7,244 nt of DNA, from assembly GCA_016933355.1 (NCBI GenBank), contig JAFGBC010000090.1, forward strand, positions 1 through 7,244, in the 5' to 3' direction. Below are positions 1-7,100 of the stretch, piece after piece. The notes under the pieces are model-generated. The model worked only from the letters and a program-made list of their open reading frames with translations. It made no database searches and was not told the origin of the DNA. The position numbers and the translations under genes were made by a program. The first letter of the stretch is position 1, and each line of letters starts with the position of its first letter. The DNA is from Candidatus Aminicenantota bacterium. Its GTDB lineage: Bacteria > Acidobacteriota > Aminicenantia > Aminicenantales > JAFGBC01.

Positions 1-81
1 AACACCAAGTCCGCGATCAAGACCGGAGAGGAAACCCGGCCGAAGAACGCGGCCGTCCATTACATCATCAAAGCGAAGTGA
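1..81 (+). CDS. C-terminal end of a phage tail-collar/fibre-like protein (partial)
   Basis: Frame 1 is open from the left edge to a TGA at 79-81 and encodes 26 residues; the start lies outside the window. The visible tail contains T-G-x-E-T-R-P-K-N followed by A-A-V-H-Y-I-I-K. An E-T-R-P-(K/R)-N stretch followed by a hydrophobic V-x-Y/F-x-I-K ending is typical of the C-termini of phage tail-collar and short tail-fibre proteins, and of their relatives scattered through bacterial genomes. With so little sequence the assignment is by motif only. It could come from a prophage or tailocin remnant, or from a free-standing adhesin-like collar protein. The gene converges on the minus-strand gene at 106-1422, with 24 bases between the stop codons. 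Confidence 0.5.
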   Translation, partial: NTKSAIKTGEETRPKNAAVHYIIKAK

Positions 82-90
82 GAAGAGGGG

Positions 91-105
91 CGACGGAAGC
101 CGTCG
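91..105. terminator. Hairpin between convergent genes, possible bidirectional terminator
   Basis: CGACGG (91-96) and CCGTCG (100-105) form a perfect 6-bp stem around a 3-base AAG loop. The hairpin fills the gap between the plus-strand stop (79-81) and the minus-strand stop (106-108). Neither side has a clear U-tract; the minus-strand exit is only pyrimidine-rich. Position argues for termination, sequence alone is weak. Confidence 0.35.
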
Positions 106-1422
106 TCAGAACTCGAAGGCGACGATGCCCGCCCGTTCGGCGACCTGCTTGCGGATGTCTTCGACGAAGAGCTTGCCCTCCTTCTGGGCCTTGATCGCCC
201 GGAAGAGCTCGGCCGTCGTGAGCAGACCGTTCCCGTCTTTCAACGCCTCCTCGGCCATCCGTCCCGAGAAGGGATTCGGCCGCTGGGCGGGGTCCTGCCC
301 GGAGAAATAGTTCCCGATCAGGACGGACTTCATCTTGGTGTTCCCGAACTCCTGCATCCGCCGGCCCTTGTAGCGTTGGAGGAGCATGGCGTCTTCGTCG
401 GACGCGCCGCCCGGGCCGCTCCGGATGTTGAGGAGCAGGACGGTCTCCTTGTTCAGCTTCTCCTCGACCTTGAGCTCGTTCCGCTCGAAGAGCCAGAAGT
501 CCTCCTCCTTGGAGCGGATGACCCTCTTCCAGTACTCGTCGACATCGACGATCTGCCAGCCCAGGTAGGTCAGCGTTTCCAGGATGGCCGCCTTGAGCTC
601 GGCGTTCTCGGCGGTCAGGAGGCGCTGGAAGCGCTCCTGGCTCTTGGCTTTCGCCTCCTGAATCTTGGCGTCGAGGCGTTTGAGGATCTCCTCGTATTCC
701 TTGAGGACCTTCTCCCTCTGCGCCTGGAGCTTAGCCAGCTCGGGGAACTGGAACTCGGATCGCTCGATCCAGTGGCCCTCCTCCTCGAAGAGGCGGGGGG
801 ACAGGACGGGCATGACGTCGCGCAGAAGCGCCAGGGCGACCTCGGGATTCTTGTCGCCGAACCAGGGCATCAGGATGTAGCCGCCCCGGCCTTTCTGGAG
901 GAGGGCCGCGACCGGAAGGCCGTCGGCGCTCTGGGCCAGGACGCGGACCTTGAAGACGCGTTCGGCCTCGCGGAGCTCGAACTCCCAGTTGGTGGCGTAA
1001 TGGGCGGGAAAAAGCTCGAAGGCGTGGAGGATCTGCTTGCCGAACGCCTGGAACAGGCCGTCGAACGGCGAATCCTTGGCGGGGAGGAAAGACTCCGGCG
1101 TCGCGTTGTCCTTGAAGGCGATCTCGGGGAAGGTCCCGAAGATGTTGGTGAGATGGAACGGCGCGCTGGGGCCTATGAAGCAGGCGGCGTAGCCGCCCCG
1201 CTCGACCAGGCTCTCGACGGACGACGAGTCCTCGGCGTGAACCTGGCTGGCCGGGTTATCGTGGAGGACCTGGTAGAGGACCATCCGGCAGTCCTTGTCC
1301 AGGACGATCGGGTCCGCTTTGGGGGACTTCCAATTCGTGACCCGGAGGCTCGCCTCGAACCCGGCGCCGCGCAGCGATTCGAGATCTTTGGGCTCGAAAT
1401 CCAGCAATAGAATCTTAGCCAT
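106..1422 (-). CDS. Hypothetical protein: alpha/beta N-terminus, coiled coil, degenerate nuclease-like C-terminus
   Basis: This 438-residue protein has no signal peptide or membrane segment, so it is probably cytosolic. I do not recognise a named family for the whole protein. Residues 1-210 look alpha/beta: it begins M-A-K-I-L-L-L-D-F, and a G-R-G-G-Y-I-L-M-P-W stretch near 178-187 recalls glutamine-amidotransferase-like folds. Residues about 228-283 are rich in Lys, Glu, Gln and Leu and should form a coiled coil. Residues about 284-415 follow the layout of PD-(D/E)xK-like domains: L-G-W, then E-E-D-F-W, a beta strand, a K-S-V-L-I-G-N strand, D-P-x-x-R-P-x-P-F-S and L-L-T-T-x-E-L-F. Where active relatives carry E-V-K-G, this protein reads N-I-R-S (N332, R334), so catalysis is doubtful. 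I chose ATG at 1422 because AAGGGAAG lies 8 bases upstream; a GTG at 1431 in the same frame overlaps that site and is less likely. A promoter sits at 1495-1523. A ligand- or DNA-binding role is possible but not shown. Confidence 0.8.
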   Translation of the reverse strand: MAKILLLDFEPKDLESLRGAGFEASLRVTNWKSPKADPIVLDKDCRMVLYQVLHDNPASQVHAEDSSSVESLVERGGYAACFIGPSAPFHLTNIFGTFPEIAFKDNATPESFLPAKDSPFDGLFQAFGKQILHAFELFPAHYATNWEFELREAERVFKVRVLAQSADGLPVAALLQKGRGGYILMPWFGDKNPEVALALLRDVMPVLSPRLFEEEGHWIERSEFQFPELAKLQAQREKVLKEYEEILKRLDAKIQEAKAKSQERFQRLLTAENAELKAAILETLTYLGWQIVDVDEYWKRVIRSKEEDFWLFERNELKVEEKLNKETVLLLNIRSGPGGASDEDAMLLQRYKGRRMQEFGNTKMKSVLIGNYFSGQDPAQRPNPFSGRMAEEALKDGNGLLTTAELFRAIKAQKEGKLFVEDIRKQVAERAGIVAFEF

Positions 1423-1494
1423 CGTCACCACTTCCCTTGAGGAACCCGGGCCGGCCCATCACCGGCCGCCCCCCGGGCCCCGCGATACGCGTAA

Positions 1495-1523
1495 TTTTTA
1501 TCACTATCGGGCCGGGGTGTCAA
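1495..1523 (-). promoter_or_regulatory. Sigma70-type promoter for the minus-strand gene
   Basis: Read on the minus strand, a perfect -35 TTGACA (1523-1518) is followed after 17 bases by TAAAAA (1500-1495), a 4/6 match to the -10 consensus. An alternative -10, GATAAA, lies two bases closer. The start of transcription would be near 1487, giving a GC-rich leader of about 65 bases before ATG 1422. The perfect -35 in such GC-rich DNA makes this the most convincing promoter in the window. Confidence 0.6.
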
Positions 1524-1634
1524 CCGATCGCCCGGGCCGGCGCTCTGAGCCTCGTCCCGAGCGATTGGCCGATCCCTGATGGGGGTTTTCAAGCCATTTG
1601 GCGCCCGGCGTTGGAGGTTTGTCGCCTAGGGAAC

Positions 1635-1643
1635 TGTGATAAC
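1635..1643 (+). promoter_or_regulatory. Possible extended -10 promoter for the gene at 1700
   Basis: TGTGATAAC contains an extended TG motif and a GATAAC hexamer that matches 4/6 of the -10 consensus. No good -35 is visible at standard spacing; TTGGAG at 1611-1616 is 21 bases away. Transcription would start near 1650, giving a leader of about 50 bases. Confidence 0.3.
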
Positions 1644-1666
1644 ATGACGACGCCCGCGATCACGAC

Positions 1667-1684
1667 GGCCGGCGGTCGCCGGTC
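1667..1684 (+). promoter_or_regulatory. Leader hairpin directly upstream of the ribosome-binding site
   Basis: GGCCGGC (1667-1673) and GCCGGTC (1678-1684) can form a 7-bp stem, with one G-T wobble, around a GGTC loop. It ends one base before the GGAGG at 1686-1690. It could modulate ribosome access or transcript stability, or be a chance product of GC-rich DNA. Confidence 0.3.
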
Positions 1685-1685
1685 T

Positions 1686-1695
1686 GGAGGAGAGG
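1686..1695 (+). promoter_or_regulatory. Strong ribosome-binding site fixing the start at 1700
   Basis: GGAGGAGAGG lies 4-13 bases before ATG 1700, with its GGAGG core 9 bases upstream. Together with the signal peptide that begins at this ATG, it settles the start codon. Confidence 0.75.
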
Positions 1696-1699
1696 CACG

Positions 1700-4084
1700 A
1701 TGAGGACAAGAACGTGGAGAGCGGCGAGCATAATCGTCTTCGCGGGGCTCTGCGCCGGCGCGTCCTTGGACGCGCAGCACGTCCTGAGGACCTCGCGTCT
1801 CAAGATGGGCCTGAACGCCCGAGGCGAGATCGTCAGGCTGGCCGACGCGAAGGACGGCCGGGATCACGCGCCGGCCGGAGAGCCCGGATATCTCGTCCGG
1901 GTCAAGAGCGGGGGCCGGGAGCTGCGCCCGACCGGGATGACGGCCGGGACAGGCGTGCTGACGTTCGTCTTCGACCGGGGCATCCGGCTGAGAGTCCGGG
2001 CCTCGGAAAAAGCCGAATACATCCGCTTCGAGCTCACCGAGGCCGCGCCCGCCGGAACGATCGAGGCCGTACTCTGGGGGCCGATCAAGACGACCATCGC
2101 CGCAACCATCGGGGAAGTGGTCGGGGTCGTGCGCAACGCCGATTTCGCCGTCGGCCTCCAGACCCTGAACGCGAAGACCTGCGGCGGCAAGCTGGTCAAT
2201 GACGAGGGCACGACGGGAGGCCGGACGACGGCCGGCGCCGAGCCGTTCGGCGCGAGCCTCCAGGCCTTCACGGTCAACCAGGCCCGGGACCGGATCTTGA
2301 CCGTATGGCCTCAGCATCGGAACGTGCCGGTCAAAGCCCTGCCGGGATTCAAGCTGGAGGGGAGCGCCTTGGCCGTCTTCGGGACAGCCCCGGCCGATGT
2401 CCTGCCCCTGATCGGCCGGATCGAGATCGCCGAGGGCCTGCCGCACCCCATGATCGACGGGGCGTGGGCAAAGACGTCGACGGTCCCCGGCCGCCCCTAC
2501 CTCATCGCCAATTTCAGCGAAGCCACGATCGACGCGATGCTCGCATACGCCCGCCGCCTGGGCTTCGCGACCCTCTATCACGGCGGCCCCTTCAAGACCT
2601 GGGGGCACTTCGACCTCTTGGAGGGCCTCTTTCCCAACGGCCGGGCCGGTTTCAAGCGCTGCGTGGACAAGGCCCGGGCCATGGGGATCAGAGTGGGATG
2701 CCACACGCTGACGAATTTCATCACCACGAACGACTCGTTCGTGACGACGGCGGCCAACCGGGGGCTGATGGCGGCGGGCGTAGCCCGGCTGGGAAAGGAC
2801 GTCGACGCGGCGACGACCGCGATCGTCGTCGACCGCGAGGACTATTTCGCGCAGGAGTCCACGCTGAACAGCGTGATCATCGGCACGGAGATCGTCCGCT
2901 ACCGGGATGTCTCCGGGACCGGGCCTTTCACGCTGACCGATTGCGTCCGGGGCGCCTTCGGGACCGCCGCCGCCGCCCACGCCGAGGGGGACGAGGCCCG
3001 CAAGCTCATGGACCACCCCTACAAGACGCTTTTCCCGGACTGGCCGATGCAGGAGGATCTCATCCGCAACCTGGCCGGCTTCTTCAATGAGACCGGCACG
3101 GCCCAGATGGACTTCGACGGTCACGAGGGCGCCTGCTATCTCGGCCGGGGCGACTACGGCCACGTCCACTTCGTCGAGGCTTTCCTCGGCCGGGTCGATC
3201 ACTCGGTCCTCAACGGTTCGAGCAACGTCGGCCATTTCTACTGGCACTTCAACAGCTACATCAACTGGGGCGAGCCGTGGTACGCGAGCTTCCGGGAGAG
3301 CCAGTCTCGCTACCGGTTCGAGCTCCAGCCGTTCTACGAGCGCAACTACATGCCGAACATGCTGGGCTGGTTTCTGATGACGCCGGACACGCGTCTCGAG
3401 GATATCGAGTGGATGCTGGCCCGGGCCGCCGGCTACCGGGCCGGCTACGCCTTCGTGGCCGAATACGAGACCTTCCAGAAGAATCCCGCCGCGGACGCCA
3501 TCATCGAGGCCGTCCGGACCTGGGAAGAAGCCAAGCGGCTCGGCGTCTTCAGCGACGAGCAGCGGGCGCGGCTCAAGGACCCCGAGCGGGACTTCCGCCT
3601 GGAGCGGGCGGGCGAAGGGCGATGGACTCTGCAGAGCTTCGACAAGATCCGCTTCGAGCACCGCAAGAAAATCCTCCAGCCGGGGCAGCCGACGGGGTCC
3701 GCCTGGGCCTTCGACAACGCCTTCGACCCCCAGCCCCTCCACCTCCATCTCCTCCTCGAGGGCGGGGTAGACGCCGAGGCCCGGGGGATCGAGATCGAGG
3801 TCGATAGGTTCTTCAAAGCGGCCGTGCCCGGGATTCTCAAGAAGGGGCAGTCCCTGGTCTGGGACGGCTCGGAGAGCCTCCTCCTTTACGGCGACAAGGG
3901 CCGGCTCCTCGAGAGGATCGACCTCGGCCGAGCCCTGCCGCTGCTGTCCACGGGGAGGCACACGGTGACGGTCGAGGCCGGGCTGGCCGGGAGCGGCGAA
4001 CCGGTCCTCCGGGGCGCGATCAAGCTCAAGACGACGTCCGAAGCGCTCTGCGGGACAGAGACCCCTTCTCACCTTCATCAATAA
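1700..4084 (+). CDS. Secreted glycoside-hydrolase-like protein, probable TIM-barrel enzyme
   Basis: This 794-residue protein starts with a Sec signal peptide: basic R-T-R-T-W-R, a hydrophobic stretch at about 9-20, and likely cleavage near A21 or A25. The cysteine at 18 does not sit in a proper lipobox, so a lipoprotein is unlikely. Residues about 27-245 look beta-rich, like the N-terminal domain of many carbohydrate enzymes. Residues about 248-625 look like a (beta/alpha)8 barrel, with P-H-P-M-I-D-G near 248, Y-H-G-G-P-F at 293, H-T-L-T-N-F at 335, Q-M-D-F-D-G-H-E-G at 469, N-G-S-S-N at 505 and N-W-G-E-P-W-Y at 522. The acidic D471/D473/E476 cluster and E525 are the best candidate catalytic residues; this is inferred from the motif pattern. 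An extra beta module appears inserted at about 355-436. The C-terminus (about 660-780) resembles a small beta-sandwich. I cannot name the family or substrate; export and architecture suggest polysaccharide or glycoconjugate breakdown in the periplasm or outside the cell. The gene has its own leader and terminator, with no sugar-utilisation neighbours. Confidence 0.75.
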   Translation: MRTRTWRAASIIVFAGLCAGASLDAQHVLRTSRLKMGLNARGEIVRLADAKDGRDHAPAGEPGYLVRVKSGGRELRPTGMTAGTGVLTFVFDRGIRLRVRASEKAEYIRFELTEAAPAGTIEAVLWGPIKTTIAATIGEVVGVVRNADFAVGLQTLNAKTCGGKLVNDEGTTGGRTTAGAEPFGASLQAFTVNQARDRILTVWPQHRNVPVKALPGFKLEGSALAVFGTAPADVLPLIGRIEIAEGLPHPMIDGAWAKTSTVPGRPYLIANFSEATIDAMLAYARRLGFATLYHGGPFKTWGHFDLLEGLFPNGRAGFKRCVDKARAMGIRVGCHTLTNFITTNDSFVTTAANRGLMAAGVARLGKDVDAATTAIVVDREDYFAQESTLNSVIIGTEIVRYRDVSGTGPFTLTDCVRGAFGTAAAAHAEGDEARKLMDHPYKTLFPDWPMQEDLIRNLAGFFNETGTAQMDFDGHEGACYLGRGDYGHVHFVEAFLGRVDHSVLNGSSNVGHFYWHFNSYINWGEPWYASFRESQSRYRFELQPFYERNYMPNMLGWFLMTPDTRLEDIEWMLARAAGYRAGYAFVAEYETFQKNPAADAIIEAVRTWEEAKRLGVFSDEQRARLKDPERDFRLERAGEGRWTLQSFDKIRFEHRKKILQPGQPTGSAWAFDNAFDPQPLHLHLLLEGGVDAEARGIEIEVDRFFKAAVPGILKKGQSLVWDGSESLLLYGDKGRLLERIDLGRALPLLSTGRHTVTVEAGLAGSGEPVLRGAIKLKTTSEALCGTETPSHLHQ

Positions 4085-4085
4085 A

Positions 4086-4105
4086 ACACGGCCGGCCGTG
4101 TCTTT
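4086..4105 (+). terminator. Palindromic terminator after the secreted enzyme gene
   Basis: One base after the TAA stop comes a perfect 16-base palindrome, ACACGGCCGGCCGTGT (4086-4101). It can fold as a 6-bp stem with a CCGG loop. A short CTTT follows and an A-run precedes it. The weak U-tract lowers confidence, but the stop-proximal position fits intrinsic termination. Confidence 0.55.
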
Positions 4106-4108
4106 CAG

Positions 4109-4137
4109 TCAAGGCCGGTTCGGTCCCTTGACCGGCC
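4109..4137. repeat. Two overlapping, mutually exclusive inverted repeats
   Basis: GTCAAGG (4109-4115) is inverted as CCTTGAC (4126-4132). GGCCGGT (4113-4119) is inverted as ACCGGCC (4131-4137). The arms overlap, so only one hairpin could form at a time in RNA. The right-hand arms cover the predicted -35 element of the downstream gene, so the repeats could be an operator for a dimeric regulator or a second termination hairpin. Confidence 0.5.
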
Positions 4138-4156
4138 CGGAAGCGGGTGATATCTT
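4128..4156 (+). promoter_or_regulatory. Sigma70-type promoter for the UvrA-like gene
   Basis: TTGACC (4128-4133, 5/6 of the -35 consensus) and TATCTT (4151-4156, 4/6 of the -10) are separated by exactly 17 bases. Transcription should begin around 4163, only about 10 bases before ATG 4174. The -35 lies inside the inverted repeats at 4109-4137, which suggests repressor control. Confidence 0.5.
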
Positions 4157-4173
4157 AAGCCGCTGTTTCGCCC

Positions 4174-7100
4174 ATGAACCGCATCGTCATCCGCCGCGCC
4201 GCCGAACACAACCTCCGGGACATCGACGTCGACATCCCGCACGGGAAGCTGACCGTCGTCAGCGGCGTCTCGGGCTCGGGCAAATCGTCGCTTGTCTTCG
4301 ACGTCGTCTATCGGGAAGCCCAGCGGCGCTACCTCGAGACCTTCTCGTCCTACGCCCGCCAATTCTTGGGAAAGCTGCGTCGTCCCGAGGTCGGGATCGT
4401 CCATGGCCTGTCCCCGGCCGTGGCCGTGAGCCAGAGGGCCGCATCACCCGGCCCGCGCTCCACGGTCGGGACGCTGACCGAGATCCACGACGACCTCCGG
4501 CTCCTCTTCGCCCGCCTTGGACGCTCGCCGGACGGAAGTCCGCTCTCGCGCCGGATGTTCTCGTTCAACGCCCCCGAGGGCGCCTGTCCGGCCTGCCGGG
4601 GCCTGGGCGTCGAGGACCGGATCGACCCCGATCTCCTGATCGCCGACCCGGCCAAAACCCTGCGCCGGGGCGCGCTGTCCCTGACGACGCCCAACGGCTA
4701 CATTATCTATTCCCAGGTGACCATGGAGGTCCTGGACGAGGTCTGCCGCGCCCACGGCTTCTCGGTCGACATCCCCTGGCGCGACCTGACCGCTGCCCAG
4801 CGCGAGGTCGTCCTCAACGGGAGCGAAAAGATCCGCGTCCGCTTCGGCAAGCACCCGCTCGAATCGCGGCTGCGCTGGACGGGCATTGTCGCCAAGCCAC
4901 GCGAAGAAGGCGTCTACAAGGGAATCCTCCCCGTGATGGAGACGATCCTGAGGACGAAGCGGAACGTCAACATCCTCCGCTTCGCCCGCACCCTCCCCTG
5001 CCGCGCCTGCGGCGGCCGGCGCCTCCGTCCCGAGTCGCTCACGGTGACCGTGGACGGCCGCTCGATCGCGGACTTCAGCGCGCTGAGCGTCCGCGCTCTG
5101 GCCGAATATTTCCGGCGACTGGAGCTCGACGCATCGGGCCGGGCCGCCGCCGAGGCCGCGCATTCCGTCCGCGATTCTCTCCTGAAAAAAGCCGACCTCC
5201 TGGAACGCCTCGGGCTCGGCTACCTCCGCCTCGACCGGGCCGCCGAAACGCTCTCGGGAGGAGAGATCCAGCGCATCCGCCTGGCCGCCCAGGCCGGAAG
5301 CGGATTGCGCGGCGTTCTTTACATCCTCGATGAGCCGACGGCCGGACTCCATCCCGCGGAGACGGCCCGCCTCCTGGAGCTCCTCGGCGAGCTGCGCGAC
5401 GCCGGCAACTCCGTCCTCGTTGTCGAGCACGACGAGGACGTGATGCGGGCGGCCGATTATCTCATCGACCTCGGGCCGGGGCCGGGCGAGGCGGGGGGCC
5501 GCGTCCTTTACAGCGGGCCGGCGAAAGGAATCGCCGAGATCCCGCGCGGCGTGAGCCCGACCCGGGATTTCCTGACGGGCGAGCGGAGGCCCGCGGTCGG
5601 CTCCCGGGGCCGCGCGGGAACGGGACGCATCCTCATCAAGGCCGCCCGAAAGCACAACCTCAAGGGCGCGGACGTCGAGTTCCGGCTCGGCGCCCTGAAC
5701 GTCGTGACCGGCGTCGCGGGAGCGGGCAAATCCACTCTGGTCCACGACGTCCTCGCCGAGCGGCTGCGGGCCGGGCGGTTCGGGCCCGGCCCGGATGCCG
5801 ACGGCCTTTCGGTCGAGGGCGCCGTCCGCCGCGTCATCGAGATCGAACAGTCCCCGATCGGCCGGACGCCGCGCTCCAACCCGGCGACCTATACGAAGAT
5901 CTCCGACCGGATCCGCGACCTGTTCGCCGCGCTTCCCGAATCGAAGGCCAAAGGCTTCGGCAAGGGGCGGTTCTCGTTCAACGTCGCCGGCGGTCGCTGC
6001 GAGAGATGCCAGGGCGCGGGACTCCTCCAAATCGGCATGCATTTCCTGGGAGACATCGACGTCGTCTGCCCCGAGTGCGAGGGCCGGCGCTTCAACGACG
6101 AAACGCTCGCCGTGCGCGACCGCGGAAAGAGTATTCACGACGTCCTCGAGATGAGCGTCGCGGAGGCCGCCGCGTTCTACCGCGGCGCGCCGCGCCTTGC
6201 GGCCGACCTCGGGGTCCTCGAGCGCCTCGGCCTCGGCTATCTCAAGCTGGGACAGAGCTCGACGACACTCTCGGGCGGCGAGGCCCAGCGGGTTAAGCTC
6301 GCGTCGGAGCTGAGCCGGTCGGCGTCGGGCCCCCTCCTTTATATAATGGAAGAGCCGACGACCGGGCTCCACCGCGCCGACGTCGAAAACCTCCTCGCCG
6401 CGCTCCAAGAGCTTGTCGGCGCAGGCCGAACCGTCATCGCCATCGAGAACCATCCCGACGTCATCCGGACGGCCGACCATGTCGTCGATTTGGGCCCGGG
6501 GAGCGGAGAGGACGGCGGCCGGGTCGTCGCCAGCGGGACTCCGGACGCAATCGCGGCCTGCGCCGAATCGCCGACGGGCCGGGCGCTGCGCGGCGAGACC
6601 ACGGCTGCGGCGGCGGAGCGCGGCGCTTGGGAACGGCCGCCGACCGACGCGGACGACCCCATCGTCCTCGAAGGCGTCTCGACCCACAACCTTCGCGGGA
6701 TCGATGTCCGCATCCCGTTCCGCAAGCTCACGGTCGTCTGCGGGCCGTCGGGCGGCGGAAAGTCCTCGCTCGCCTTCGACACGCTGTTCGCCGCATCCCG
6801 CCTGCGATACATCGAGAGCTTTTCGTCTTACGTCCGGACCCTCATCGACAAGGGCGGGCGGGCCGACTTCGCCGCCGCCCGGGGCCTGACGCCGCCGGTC
6901 GCCGTCGGCCGCTCCTCCCCGTCCCTCAATCCGCGCTCGACGGTCGGGACGATGACCGAGATCTACGATTATTACCGCCTGCTCTATGCCCGGGCCGGCG
7001 TCGCTCCTCCCGAGCTCCGGGGGCATCCGCTCTCGGCGTCGATGTTCTCGTTCAACCACGAGCAGGGCGCCTGCCCCGCCTGCAAAGGGCTCGGGACGAT

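Larger units (their letters stand above)
1423..1699. other. Divergent intergenic control region
   Basis: These 277 bases separate two divergently transcribed genes. I see no convincing coding sequence; the short open frames have no ribosome-binding sites and no protein-like composition. The left part is extremely GC-rich, with GGCCGG (1449-1454) and CCGGCC (1462-1467) able to form a hairpin in the minus-strand leader. The AT-richest patch, around 1491-1507, is the promoter of the minus-strand gene. An imperfect palindrome GATTGGCCGATC lies at 1563-1574. The right end carries the leader and ribosome-binding site of the gene at 1700. Confidence 0.7.

Noticed and set aside
376..1410. Plus-strand open frame of 344 codons opposite the gene at 106-1422
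   Set aside because: It is a Leu/Glu/Gly-rich shadow without a ribosome-binding site. The minus-strand frame has a promoter, an SD and a credible domain pattern.
1441..1480. Dense GGCC/CCGG repeats that might suggest a riboswitch or CRISPR-like array
   Set aside because: The repeats are short, irregular and without spacers. They reflect extreme local GC content and at most one small hairpin.
1437..1703. Small plus-strand open frame in the divergent intergenic region
   Set aside because: It has no SD, lies in the minus-strand promoter and leader and ends in the next gene's start region, and its composition is not protein-like.
1589..4081. Minus-strand open frame of 830 codons opposite the secreted enzyme gene
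   Set aside because: The plus-strand frame has an SD, a signal peptide and structured motifs. The antisense product is a repetitive Pro/Gly/Arg/Asp-rich shadow.
4098..5333. Plus-strand open frame of 411 codons overlapping the start of the UvrA-like gene
   Set aside because: It is in another frame, is Arg/Pro-rich and has no motif, while the UvrA frame over the same bases is unambiguous.
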